DNA from: Candidatus Gastranaerophilales bacterium
GTDB taxonomy: Bacteria; Cyanobacteriota; Vampirovibrionia; Gastranaerophilales; Gastranaerophilaceae
DNA length: 64,000 bases
Reading direction: 5' to 3'
Assembly (NCBI GenBank): GCA_947624975.1
Contig: CANQMP010000007.1
Location: forward strand, 1-64,000
The notes beneath the pieces are model-generated. The model was not told the DNA's origin. It did no database searches and saw only the letters and a list, made by a program, of their open reading frames with translations. Positions 24,606 to 33,571 of this stretch are shown here, one piece after another. Within the stretch, counting starts at the first letter, position 1, and the number at the start of each line of letters is the position of its first letter. The position numbers were made by a program, and so were the translations under genes.

Positions 24606-26003
24606 ATGAATTTAGCGGAACAATACGAAGAAAACGAGCAATATAATCTTGCTTATGAGGAATATAAGAAACTTCATGAGAAAAATCCGCGGGATTTAAG
24701 CGTTTTGGAGCGTCTTGCCCATCTTGCATCCATGCTCGGAAACAAAGAAGAATCGGCAGGGTATTATTCAAAAATACTTGATGCGGATGCGACAAACACA
24801 CTTGCTTATGAACAGTTAATGGACATCTACATTACAACGGACAAGTATAAATATTACGTTTGCAGAGGAAACCTTCATAACGTTGAACACAAATACGAAC
24901 AGGCAATAACAGACTACAAAAAAGCCATGAATTGTGCCAAAACCGATGAAGAAATGCTTACCGCAAGATTTGTAACGGGAACGCTCTACGAGCTTACGGG
25001 CAACAATACCAAAGCGATAGATGAATATTTAAAAGTTATTGATTATGAAAATATTTCGGAAGATGTTTATTTAAGGCTTGCGAACCTTTATTTGAAAGAA
25101 GATGCACCCGCAAGTGCCGTTGATGTTCTTGAACGTGCCGTTAATGCAGGCTTTGAAAGCATTAATATCAAAGAGCTGCTTTCCGATTTGTATCTTAAAA
25201 ACGGAAACGCACAAAAAGCAATGGAAACTTCAGGTGATGAGCTCACTAAAGTTAAGTGCCTCTTAGACATGGATAAAAAAGAGGAGGCGATAAAAAAATT
25301 AAACGAACTTGAAAATCAATATTCGCACATAGCACAATTTCATTCGCTGAAAGCTCAGTATTACTACATGACAGGCGAATACGAGAACGCACTTAAATGC
25401 GTGGAAGAATTTGACAACGCGGAAAAAAATTCTCCGCTGACGTATCAAATGCGTGCTTTGATTTATGAAGAAAAAAATGATGATTACAACGCACATATAA
25501 ATTGGGGCAAATATAATCTTGTCAGAGGAAATAAAGACATAGCAATAAACGAATTTTTGAACGCATATCAGCTTAAAAATGATGATTTGGATTTATTGAA
25601 CACACTTGCAATGCTTTTGGAAGAATCAGGCGACAAAAATCATGCCATGGAACTTTACGAAAGAATATCAAAACTTGATGAAAATGACAAAAAATCTTTG
25701 CAAAAACTCGCCGAATTCAGAGAAAGCATAGGCGATTACAAAGCTCAAGCAGATTATTTGCTTAAACTTTACAAGCTCGATAAGAAAAACGCACTTGTTG
25801 TAAAGAAACTCGGTGAGGCTTTTGAAAAAACAAGAAATAAAGCAGAAGCAGTCGAATGCTATGAAAAATTCCTTGAAATAGGTACAGGAAGCCCCGATTA
25901 TGACAAGGTAAAACAAAAATTGGATAAGCTTAACAACACTGAAATGAACAATGAAGAAGGACTGCTTGATAGGATTATCAGCTGGTTTAATAAGGAGAAA
26001 TAA
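24606..26003 (+). CDS. TPR-repeat protein
   Basis: 465 residues built of tetratricopeptide-like helix pairs from end to end (NLAYEEYKKLHEKNPRDLSVLERLAHLASML; QAITDYKKAMNCAKTDEEM; NKAEAVECYEKFLEIGTGSPDYDKV). There is no signal peptide or TM segment, so it is likely cytosolic. The start at 24606 is set by AAAGGAG seven bases upstream. An in-frame extension would begin inside pth. The stop is directly followed by the ATG of the metallopeptidase gene, so the two products are probably made in similar amounts and may interact. The last residues (ISWFNKEK) are aromatic and basic. Confidence 0.88.
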   Translation: MNLAEQYEENEQYNLAYEEYKKLHEKNPRDLSVLERLAHLASMLGNKEESAGYYSKILDADATNTLAYEQLMDIYITTDKYKYYVCRGNLHNVEHKYEQAITDYKKAMNCAKTDEEMLTARFVTGTLYELTGNNTKAIDEYLKVIDYENISEDVYLRLANLYLKEDAPASAVDVLERAVNAGFESINIKELLSDLYLKNGNAQKAMETSGDELTKVKCLLDMDKKEEAIKKLNELENQYSHIAQFHSLKAQYYYMTGEYENALKCVEEFDNAEKNSPLTYQMRALIYEEKNDDYNAHINWGKYNLVRGNKDIAINEFLNAYQLKNDDLDLLNTLAMLLEESGDKNHAMELYERISKLDENDKKSLQKLAEFRESIGDYKAQADYLLKLYKLDKKNALVVKKLGEAFEKTRNKAEAVECYEKFLEIGTGSPDYDKVKQKLDKLNNTEMNNEEGLLDRIISWFNKEK

Positions 26004-27731
26004 ATGAGAGAATTTGAATTTAATCTTTCAATGGAAGAACTTGAAAAACGTACTCACAAAGATTACCTGATGACTAAAAAAATGCTAACGCCCGATGCAA
26101 AAGAGTACACACAACTTGCACAAGGCGACAAAGATGCTCTTAAACATCTCGTTAAAGCCGCATATATTTTGGAAAAAATTAACATGCAGCTCGATTGTCA
26201 CGAAAATCTTGAATTTAAAGAATTCCTTGAAAGAGAGATTTCAAAGGGAAATAAGCAGGCAGAACTTACAAAAATCCTTTTCGATGCACAAAAAGGTATT
26301 AATGCCATTGATACGATGTCAAACGTTATTAACCTTGCAAAAGGGTATAAATCACTTCCGGGGAAAGGCGTTTACCCTGAAGATTTGTCTGTGGAAGAAT
26401 TTCATGCTATCTTAACAAAAATGATTAACGAAGGCAAAATTGACGAGGTTAAAAAAATTCTTACCCAACGCTCAGTTGTTGAACGCAAAGGCGATGAACT
26501 TGAAGGAATTGACTATATTGATAAATTCAAGGAAGATTTTTCCGAAATGGCGGATGAAATCGAAAAAGCATCGGAAGTTTCGACAAACTCAGATTTCAAC
26601 GAATATTTAAAACTTCAGGCAAAAGCTTTACGCACGGCAGATGCCATGCTTGATGCTTATGCGGATAAAAAGTGGGCAGAACTTCAAGATACACCGCTTG
26701 AATTCACAATTACCCGTGAAAACTATCAGGACGAAATGACAGGCACTATTGTCGAAAACAAAGAACTTTCAAAACTTCTTGAAAGCCACGGGATTTCACC
26801 CGTTCCCAAAGATTTCCTCGGTGGCAGGGTCGGAATAGTTAACAAAAAAGGTACTGAAACGTTAACCGAAATAAAAAAATATCTTCCGACACTTGCAAAA
26901 AACATGCCTTACGCAGATGAATACGAACAAAATATCAACCCTAATCAGGATACCAAACAGACCATGGTTGACGTTGATTTGGTTGCTGTTACGGGCGATG
27001 TGGGCGAATACAGGGGCGGAATTACTCTTGCGGAAAATCTGCCGAACGATGACAAATTATCTCTTACAATAGGCGGAGGCAGAAGAAATGTTTATCACCG
27101 TCAAATACGTTTTATCAGCGATATGAAAAAACTCCAAGAGCGACTGGATGCAATTCTTGATGAAAGCCAGCACAAATATTATCTCGATGAGGCTGATCAC
27201 TGGTTTACCATAGGGCATGAAAACGCACACTCTCTCGGGCCAAAAAAAGCATGCGAATCTTTGGGCAAATACAGAAACATCATCGAAGAAAACAAAGCCG
27301 ATATGGGTTCGCTTGCATTTGTCGATTTGCTTACCGAACTTGGCATGTACAGTGAAGAACAACGTAAACAAATTATCGTAACGACTATCGCCGATAATTT
27401 CCTTAAATCAAAACCGACACTTTCTCAAGCACACAGAGTCAGAACGGTTATGCAAAACAAATTTTTCGCTGAACGCAATGCATACGATATTATTGACGGA
27501 AAAATTCATGTTAACATAGACAAAGTCGTTCCGATAGCGAAAGAAATGCTTTCACAAATTGTCAGAATACAGATAGAAGGCGATTTTGAAAAAGCCGAAA
27601 AATACGTTAAAGATAACTTTGTTTGGACTGAAAACATGGAGCTTATCGCCCAAAAACTTCAACAGGTAAACAAAACCTTAAACGGCAGAACGGAATCAAA
27701 ACTCGCCGAGCAGCTTTTGGCTGAGTTATAA
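26004..27731 (+). CDS. M49 (DPP III)-like zinc metallopeptidase
   Basis: 575 residues. A zinc site is visible as TIGHENAHSLGP (HExxH, about residue 404) with a downstream EENKADMGS (about 430) that would supply the third ligand. This pattern, the VYPEDLSVEEF stretch (about 122) and the YRGGITLAENLPNDDKL block (about 334) resemble bacterial dipeptidyl-peptidase III-like proteins. Classical DPP III has one extra residue in its motif (HExxGH), so this is a divergent member. No signal peptide, so a cytosolic oligopeptidase is likely. It starts on the base after the TPR stop, with the AGGAGAAA ribosome site inside the TPR gene. Confidence 0.68.
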   Translation: MREFEFNLSMEELEKRTHKDYLMTKKMLTPDAKEYTQLAQGDKDALKHLVKAAYILEKINMQLDCHENLEFKEFLEREISKGNKQAELTKILFDAQKGINAIDTMSNVINLAKGYKSLPGKGVYPEDLSVEEFHAILTKMINEGKIDEVKKILTQRSVVERKGDELEGIDYIDKFKEDFSEMADEIEKASEVSTNSDFNEYLKLQAKALRTADAMLDAYADKKWAELQDTPLEFTITRENYQDEMTGTIVENKELSKLLESHGISPVPKDFLGGRVGIVNKKGTETLTEIKKYLPTLAKNMPYADEYEQNINPNQDTKQTMVDVDLVAVTGDVGEYRGGITLAENLPNDDKLSLTIGGGRRNVYHRQIRFISDMKKLQERLDAILDESQHKYYLDEADHWFTIGHENAHSLGPKKACESLGKYRNIIEENKADMGSLAFVDLLTELGMYSEEQRKQIIVTTIADNFLKSKPTLSQAHRVRTVMQNKFFAERNAYDIIDGKIHVNIDKVVPIAKEMLSQIVRIQIEGDFEKAEKYVKDNFVWTENMELIAQKLQQVNKTLNGRTESKLAEQLLAEL

Positions 27732-27750
27732 TCTTTCAAAAATTGAAGGC

Positions 27751-28125
27751 TCATAACAGCTCGAAAATTGCCGGCACAAAAAGAAGAATTCCGATAATTA
27801 CCGCAACAACGGAGGACACCATAACAGCACCGGCTGAGATGTCTTTTGCCATGCCTACGAGTTTTGAATACTTGTTATGAAAAACGGCGTCCAAAGAAAA
27901 CTCTATTGCGGAATTAATCATTTCGGAAACTATTACGAAAGAAACCGTCAAAAGAAGAATGCACATTTTTTCCGTACCGAAATCGAGTGCAAACCCGAAT
28001 GCCATAACTATCATGGCAATAATGAAATGAATTCTTATATTCACTTCCGACTTCAATACAAGCCTCATTCCTTTACGTGCATTTTTAAATGTATTTGAAA
28101 ATCCCTGCTGTTTATACTTCGACAT
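27751..28125 (-). CDS. dgkA: Diacylglycerol/undecaprenol kinase
   Basis: 124 residues, three TM helices, with the family active-site sequence SEMINSAIEFSLDAVFH (Glu and Asn ligands of Mg-ATP) and the amphipathic start FKNARKGMRLVLKSEVNIRIH. It phosphorylates undecaprenol or diacylglycerol at the inner membrane and so recycles the lipid carrier for peptidoglycan. The start at 28125 overlaps ybeY by 14 bases. The order pgpH-ybeY-dgkA is conserved in many bacteria, where era often follows, but here era is absent and the gene converges with the metallopeptidase. Confidence 0.93.
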   Translation of the reverse strand: MSKYKQQGFSNTFKNARKGMRLVLKSEVNIRIHFIIAMIVMAFGFALDFGTEKMCILLLTVSFVIVSEMINSAIEFSLDAVFHNKYSKLVGMAKDISAGAVMVSSVVAVIIGILLFVPAIFELL

Positions 28126-28603
28126 ACTCCAAAGCCTTTTTCTGTAACTCCACAACAAAATTATAATCTTCTTCCGTTTGATGGTCAAATCCCAACAAAT
28201 GCAAAATCCCGTGACTTATCAAAAACGCAAGCTCGTATTCCTTTGAAACGCCTTTTTTATCAGCTTCTTCGATAACTTTATCAAGTGCAATTATGATTTC
28301 GCCAAGGTTAATTTCTCCGTCAAAAATAAATTTTTCCTCACTGTCGGCAAATATCGCAAAAGTGATAATATCGGCAGGATAATCTTTTTTTCTGTATTCA
28401 CGATTAATTTCGTGCGTTTTCTCACTTGAACAATAAAGTATATCAAACGAAATTGTATCAAACTCAAATCCCTTAAGGCATGATTTGTTTTCGATTTTAC
28501 TCAAATAATACCGAAAAACTTCTCTTGCTTTTTCAATATATTTTTTTTCGTTAATCTGCCAATTATCAAAGATATTTTCGGTAAAAATATTTATCTCAGG
28601 CAT
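28112..28603 (-). CDS. ybeY: Endoribonuclease YbeY (rRNA maturation)
   Basis: 163 residues with the zinc motif SHGILHLLGFDHQTEED (HGxLHxxGxDH). The preceding YRKKDYPADIITFAI and the GEINLGEIIIA strand belong to the UPF0054 fold. It takes part in 16S rRNA 3' maturation and ribosome quality control. The start at 28603 has GAGG six bases upstream and lies eight bases inside the 3' end of pgpH, so the two are coupled. Sixteen in-frame residues further upstream are unlikely to be translated. Confidence 0.95.
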   Translation of the reverse strand: MPEINIFTENIFDNWQINEKKYIEKAREVFRYYLSKIENKSCLKGFEFDTISFDILYCSSEKTHEINREYRKKDYPADIITFAIFADSEEKFIFDGEINLGEIIIALDKVIEEADKKGVSKEYELAFLISHGILHLLGFDHQTEEDYNFVVELQKKALEYVEV

Positions 28604-30770
28604 CCTTGTCCTCATTGTTAAGCTGTTTAATTTTATTTTCCAAATCAGCATCTAACAGGGGCATGTTAATTTTATCTTTTTGAAGTTCTTCGGGCAAATC
28701 CTGATATTTAATCCTGTTGTGCTGCATGCCTCTGAGGATACGCAAGAACGTTCCCGCTATTTTTTTAATATCTTTCAGAGTCAGCGGGCTGTCAGAAAGC
28801 TGTGCATCGTTAAGCCTTTCGACAATAATTTTATCAATCATTGCTTCAATTTCTTCGGGCGTCGGATTTTTCAAAGACCGAACCGCCGATTCAACGGCAT
28901 CAGCGAGCATGAGTATTGCAGTTTCTTTCATATTCGGTTTCGGGCCTGTGTATCGGAATTGTTCTTCCTTAACGTTATCAACGCCTTCTTCTTTCACCGC
29001 CTGATTATAAAAATAACTTGTTAACCCTTCGCCGTGATGTTGAAGAATAAAATTATGAATAATCGGCGGAAGTTTATATTCTTTCGCAATTTCCACACCA
29101 TCTTTCGGGTGAGCCGTAATAATCATTTTGCTTATTCTCGGCGTAAATCCGTTATGCGGGTTTTCTATCATAAAATATGACTGGTTTTCCACAAAAAATA
29201 ACGGGCGTTTTAACTTTCCTATATCGTGATACAAAGCACCGACCCTTGCTAAAATCGGGTCAGCACCGATAGCCTCTGCGGCAGCTTCCGATAAACTCGC
29301 AACCATAAGGCTGTGATGATAAGTTCCCGGAGCATCCATTTGCAAACGTTTCAGAAGTTTTTGATTATGGTCGCCGAGTTCCGCAAGTCCGTATGGCGTA
29401 ATGATTTTAAACGTACTTTCAAACAGCGGAAGCGAACCCGATGCAATAATTGCACTGATAATTCCGTTTAGCAAAATAAAAATACAGTCTTTTACAATAA
29501 GTCCGTTACTTACGTCTATCAAGCATTTTTCAAGTGCATAAATACTCAAAACAACCAGAACACCCGCAAGTCCGATATAAAATCCTGTTTTAATAACGTC
29601 TGCACGTTCGGCGTAACGAATTTGCGAAACGGCGATAGAGGCAAACAAACTTAACAGAGCGAAAGCAACCAGATACTGAACATTATACTGATATCCGACC
29701 GACATGACACAAAGCATGATAATCGCACTGACAAACGCTATTCTCGGTTTTGTAAAAATTGACGTTAAAATCAAAAATGCAGGCACAGGCAATATGTACG
29801 GTGAAAATCCCGTCGGCAAAACAGCCCCCGTAAAAGCAAGAAAAAGCGTAAAAAATGCACAAATAGCAAGATATCTCGGTTTCAGGAAATCTTTTTCAAA
29901 GTATTTCATATAACTTAAAAACAACAATGTTCCTATGAAAACAATAACATAAACCGCCAAAAGTCCCTGTGCATTAAGCTCATAAACATTATACCCCGCT
30001 AATCTTAGGGCATCACGCTTTAATCTGGTAACGGGTTCGCCTTCAAACAGAATTTTTTCCCCTTTTTGGAAAACCACTTCATACGGTTTTACAGCATTTT
30101 GAGCGTTTTTCCTGGCGATTTCAGTTGCGAATTCATCCACCACAAGGTTTGGTACTATAACCTGTTCCAAAACGGCACTGATAATGGATATTTGCCTTTT
30201 TGAAACATTGGAAACAAGGTTATTACGGATAATATTCTTGATATTATCTCTTTCATAATCTCTTTCGGTTATACCCGTTCTCAAAATATTTGAAAGCGTA
30301 ACCGATGCTTTGTCAAAAGTTTCTCTTATGCTTGCATCATCAGCTTTGAGCATGAAATTTATAACGAAATTTCGGAGTTCATTATTTGATATATCAAACA
30401 AAACGCCTATTTCATCACGTTTTTCAGCTTCCTTAACCTCTTTTTTTCTAATCTGAGAAATAGAGTTTTGAAGCGTCTGCAAATTTGTTTTTATAAAATC
30501 ATCTTCAGCGGGAGCAAGAACCGGTTCAATTTTTTGTGCAACCTCTTTTCTCTGCTGTTCGGTACGTTTGACATCTTCAACCGTCAACGTTTTTTGGGCA
30601 ATAATGTCACGTTTGCTTATACCGTTTTCTATAATACTCTGGAAAAAGAAATTTTGAGAAGCTATTATAGCAGTCATTAAAACGGTAAATCCAAAGAAAG
30701 CAAATGCCTTACATGCCTGCATTGAAGTCAAAACTTCTTTTAACTTCTTTATAAATTCAGTTTTTATCAT
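28596..30770 (-). CDS. pgpH: 7TM-HD cyclic-di-AMP phosphodiesterase PgpH
   Basis: 724 residues in the 7TMR-HD layout: TM1 (about 21-43), a long extracytoplasmic domain (about 45-270), seven TM helices (about 275-475) and a cytosolic HD domain with HHSLMVASLSEAAAEAIG and LYHDIGKLKRP (metal-binding His-Asp) plus a later HHGEG. In the family this hydrolyses c-di-AMP to pApA. The extracytoplasmic domain may sense an envelope signal. The matching cyclase gene (cdaA) lies 4 kb away on the same strand in a separate operon. The RBS AAGGAAAA precedes ATG. It leads the pgpH-ybeY-dgkA operon. Confidence 0.93.
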   Translation of the reverse strand: MIKTEFIKKLKEVLTSMQACKAFAFFGFTVLMTAIIASQNFFFQSIIENGISKRDIIAQKTLTVEDVKRTEQQRKEVAQKIEPVLAPAEDDFIKTNLQTLQNSISQIRKKEVKEAEKRDEIGVLFDISNNELRNFVINFMLKADDASIRETFDKASVTLSNILRTGITERDYERDNIKNIIRNNLVSNVSKRQISIISAVLEQVIVPNLVVDEFATEIARKNAQNAVKPYEVVFQKGEKILFEGEPVTRLKRDALRLAGYNVYELNAQGLLAVYVIVFIGTLLFLSYMKYFEKDFLKPRYLAICAFFTLFLAFTGAVLPTGFSPYILPVPAFLILTSIFTKPRIAFVSAIIMLCVMSVGYQYNVQYLVAFALLSLFASIAVSQIRYAERADVIKTGFYIGLAGVLVVLSIYALEKCLIDVSNGLIVKDCIFILLNGIISAIIASGSLPLFESTFKIITPYGLAELGDHNQKLLKRLQMDAPGTYHHSLMVASLSEAAAEAIGADPILARVGALYHDIGKLKRPLFFVENQSYFMIENPHNGFTPRISKMIITAHPKDGVEIAKEYKLPPIIHNFILQHHGEGLTSYFYNQAVKEEGVDNVKEEQFRYTGPKPNMKETAILMLADAVESAVRSLKNPTPEEIEAMIDKIIVERLNDAQLSDSPLTLKDIKKIAGTFLRILRGMQHNRIKYQDLPEELQKDKINMPLLDADLENKIKQLNNEDKDA

Positions 30771-30921
30771 ATTAATTTTCCTTTTTTTTATATATTATTA
30801 CTTCCTGAAAATTTTTCAAGTATCAAACGGGTGTTGAAATTAATTATTATGTGATATAATGAAAATCTCAGGGATATAAATATCTGTTATGGGGATTTTT
30901 GTAAAAAGTTTGTAACGAAAA

Positions 30922-30975
30922 CTTAATAATTCCTCAAAAAATAGCAATTTTTATTTTGTTTGAGCGTCTATATAT
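30922..30975 (+). promoter_or_regulatory. Upstream box and promoter region of the membrane-protein pair
   Basis: CTTAAT at 30922 is followed by CCTCAAAAAATAGCAATTTT. The part TAGCAATTTTTATT also occurs at about 13685 before another gene. A TATATAT -10-like sequence lies at about 30970. The resemblance to the boxes at 16218, 16857 and 19299 is partial. Confidence 0.3.
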
Positions 30976-30992
30976 ATGGAAGGTTTGTAGTG

Positions 30993-32420
30993 ATGAAAGT
31001 GGAAAGTATCAATTCGAATCAGCTCGTTCGCTCATATCCCGCAAGGAATGCGAGCCAACCGTCTTTTAGCGGAAAAGCACCGGGCAATTTGACCGATCAG
31101 ATTAAAGATTTACTCTATAACAAAAAAACTTTAAATGTTTTATCAAAATTTAAAGATTTCAACGGCGAAGGCGGAGGAATTTTAATCAATTCAATAGGAA
31201 CAGGTGCTATTGCTCCCTTATTTATTGCGTTTAACCCGCTTGTAAAATCTCCTAAAAATGCAACAAAAGAGCAGAAACAGGATTTGGAAAACACGAAAAA
31301 ATACACCGCAATGCGCCAGCCCGTATCGGCAGTGCTTGCGATATTAATTCAATTCGGTATCCAAAAACCTATTGATGTGTTCCTTGATTCATTATTTAAC
31401 AACCCGAAAATCGCAAAACATTTGCTTGTACAGCTTGACCACAGCACATTGAACAATGATGAATATTTGTCAAGACAAGCTGCAAAAGATATTAAAAAAG
31501 AAAAACTTCATTTTGCCGATAAAAAATCTTACAAAGCAGCACTGGGCAGACGGGTTGAAATAGTAAATAACAGACAAATCAGCGAAATCGCCAAATATTT
31601 GGAACAAAACGGTCAAATTAAAATAGGTGAAAGACTTATTCCGGATACCGATGTTGCAAATGTTATAAATAAACAAATAGATAACTATCTTGAAGATGCA
31701 AGAAAATTTGTAATAGGCGAAAAAGGTTTATCTTATTATTCCGAAAGAGCGGAAATGCTTATCAATAACAAAGATGAGCTGACCCGAATACTCACAAATT
31801 TACCCAACGGTGAAAAATCACTTTCGGATTATCTGAAAAAAGCAATAAACAACAGCCAAAGCGAAGATGTTAAAACATTGCTCAAGGAAATCCTTGAATA
31901 TCCTACTCAGCAGCTTAGAGAAAGCAGATGCAAGAGAACTCTTAAACGTATTGATAAAATTATTAATGCCTGCAACGGTAATTATAATCGCGAAGCATAC
32001 TTGAACAGCATGCTGGAAGATAACAGCAAATTATATAAACTCATCGTAAATCTTCAACACGGAAAGATTAAAGATGTTAAAAATGCTAATAAAGACACAA
32101 TTAAAGCAGCTATTGACAAACTCGTCGAAAATTGCAGATTTAAAAAAGACAGCAGACTGGCAAATATCTTAGAAAAGAGAATTGACACATTTATGTCTGA
32201 CAAAGGTCTTTTATCCGAAAAAGTTCACAAAGATATAGCAAAAGGCTATAGAGTACTTCTCAAAAACAGATACAAAGGCTTTAACCAAATTTCAAAAATA
32301 TTAATCGGTGCGGCAATAATGGTTCCCATCACCTGTACGGCACTTAACTGGGTATATCCGAGATTTATGGATATATTCTTCCCGAAACTCTCCGGAATTA
32401 AGAAAGGAGGTGACAAGTAA
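30993..32420 (+). CDS. Uncharacterised protein with SFSGK N-terminus and C-terminal TM
   Basis: 475 residues, family not recognised. The N-terminus MKVESINSNQLVRSYPARN is followed by ASQPSFSGKAPGN. A hydrophobic segment is at about 55-80 (GGGILINSIGTGAIAPLFIAF) and another at about 100-118. The middle (150-430) is a long helical, Lys/Asp-rich region, and a TM helix (about 443-463) lies near the C-terminus. The start at 30993 follows GGAAGG; an earlier in-frame start is not supported. The stop overlaps the next start (TAATG), and the AAGGAGGTGA just before it is a near-perfect ribosome binding site. The two proteins are therefore probably made together as a membrane complex of unknown role. 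Confidence 0.65.
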   Translation: MKVESINSNQLVRSYPARNASQPSFSGKAPGNLTDQIKDLLYNKKTLNVLSKFKDFNGEGGGILINSIGTGAIAPLFIAFNPLVKSPKNATKEQKQDLENTKKYTAMRQPVSAVLAILIQFGIQKPIDVFLDSLFNNPKIAKHLLVQLDHSTLNNDEYLSRQAAKDIKKEKLHFADKKSYKAALGRRVEIVNNRQISEIAKYLEQNGQIKIGERLIPDTDVANVINKQIDNYLEDARKFVIGEKGLSYYSERAEMLINNKDELTRILTNLPNGEKSLSDYLKKAINNSQSEDVKTLLKEILEYPTQQLRESRCKRTLKRIDKIINACNGNYNREAYLNSMLEDNSKLYKLIVNLQHGKIKDVKNANKDTIKAAIDKLVENCRFKKDSRLANILEKRIDTFMSDKGLLSEKVHKDIAKGYRVLLKNRYKGFNQISKILIGAAIMVPITCTALNWVYPRFMDIFFPKLSGIKKGGDK

Positions 32421-33139
32421 TGGGCGGAATTTCAGCTATCGGAAATAAAGTAGTTACAAAACCTCTGTTAAAAGGCCTTAACTATTTTGCAAAAGATCCC
32501 GCAAAAGCAATCGCATACACAACAATAGCTTCATTACTTGTCAAAGACGGTATCGGATGCTATATGTATGTAAATCAGAGCCTTAACAACAAAAAAATTC
32601 CCGAAGATAAGAGAAAATTTGTTGCGGCACTTGATTTGACAAACGGTATTTTAATGATTATGACACAGTTGTTGTGTTTCTTCGGGATGAGAAAAATTAA
32701 TAAATCCTTGTTCCCGAAATTATTCAAAAAATCATTCGACAAAGAAGGCAATGTACTTAAAACTCTCGAAACTCAACTCCGACTCAATCAGGAAAAAGCC
32801 AATATACCAAAGAGCGGAAAAGTCATAATTCGCAAAGAATACGACAAAATTAAACAGGGATTTTTCGATATATTCTCATTTGTAACAGAACTAGTAGCGG
32901 CTACGATTTTTGCAAAACGTGTTGTTGTACCGTTCCTTGCAACCCCGCTTGCCGACAAAGTTAAACGTAAATGGTCAGCTACCGACGGTTCAAAAGACAA
33001 AAATTCTTCTACGGATGAAAAACAAAACGCAAAAGAAGAAAAACAAATCTCAAACCCGTATGACACATTCCAATTTATCTCAAATAAAAATCAAAACCTT
33101 TCTACAAACTTACTTGCAAAATACAAAAAAACCGCCTAA
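32420..33139 (+). CDS. Uncharacterised membrane protein, partner of the preceding gene
   Basis: 239 residues, not recognised. Hydrophobic segments at about 28-50 (AIAYTTIASLLVKDGIGCYMY), 70-90 (LTNGILMIMTQLLCFFGM) and 150-172 (FFDIFSFVTELVAATIFAKRVVVPF) suggest three membrane passes. A Lys/Ser/Asn-rich C-terminal tail follows (about 185-239). Its translation is coupled to the upstream gene through a TAATG overlap and a strong AAGGAGGTGA site, so it may be produced in excess of its partner. A terminator overlaps its stop codon, closing the two-gene operon. Confidence 0.7.
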   Translation: MGGISAIGNKVVTKPLLKGLNYFAKDPAKAIAYTTIASLLVKDGIGCYMYVNQSLNNKKIPEDKRKFVAALDLTNGILMIMTQLLCFFGMRKINKSLFPKLFKKSFDKEGNVLKTLETQLRLNQEKANIPKSGKVIIRKEYDKIKQGFFDIFSFVTELVAATIFAKRVVVPFLATPLADKVKRKWSATDGSKDKNSSTDEKQNAKEEKQISNPYDTFQFISNKNQNLSTNLLAKYKKTA

Positions 33140-33154
33140 AAAGCGGTTTTTTTT
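33128..33154 (+). terminator. Terminator overlapping the stop codon
   Basis: AACCGC and GCGGTT arms with the stop codon TAA inside the loop, followed by eight T on the plus strand. Confidence 0.85.
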
Positions 33155-33168
33155 AATAATGAATAATT

Positions 33169-33516
33169 CTAAAACGGTTTTGTCTGATTTAATTTCATTC
33201 TCAGTTCTCTAAACCTTGAAATATCCTCCTGAGTTCTTCCGGATTCCTGGAAAACCGCCTGTGACGAGGGGTGTACCATAAGAACATAATCCATGTGAAT
33301 TTCAAGAAAATTATATTTTCTCGGAGGTTGGTTTGAATTTCTCGGATAAATTTCCGCATTGGTTACGGCAAGAAAACGGCGTTCCCTGTCGTTCAACAAA
33401 TCCGTTAATTCTCTGTTCGTGTTAGTGTATTTTGAAACATGCACAACCCCTTTGATATCATGGTCGGCTGTCAAAATACTTACCTCTATTGGAACCGTAT
33501 CAGTGTTTTTAGCCAT
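33169..33516 (-). CDS. Small protein of unknown function
   Basis: 115 residues, no TM or signal peptide. The sequence is beta-rich in its first half (VPIEVSILTADHDIKGVVHVSKY; RFLAVTNAEIYPRN; YNFLEIHMDYVLMVHP), ending in a charged helix (EDISRFRELRMKL). The pattern is compatible with an SH3/OB-like small barrel, but I do not recognise the family. RBS AAAGGAAT precedes ATG. It stands 55 bases before the yitT stop on the same strand, so it could be the last gene downstream of another unit, but its own spacing suggests it is separate. Confidence 0.6.
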   Translation of the reverse strand: MAKNTDTVPIEVSILTADHDIKGVVHVSKYTNTNRELTDLLNDRERRFLAVTNAEIYPRNSNQPPRKYNFLEIHMDYVLMVHPSSQAVFQESGRTQEDISRFRELRMKLNQTKPF

Positions 33517-33571
33517 TTCAATATTCCTTTTTATAAAATCATACTACATTCTAAAACTTATGTCTATTTTG

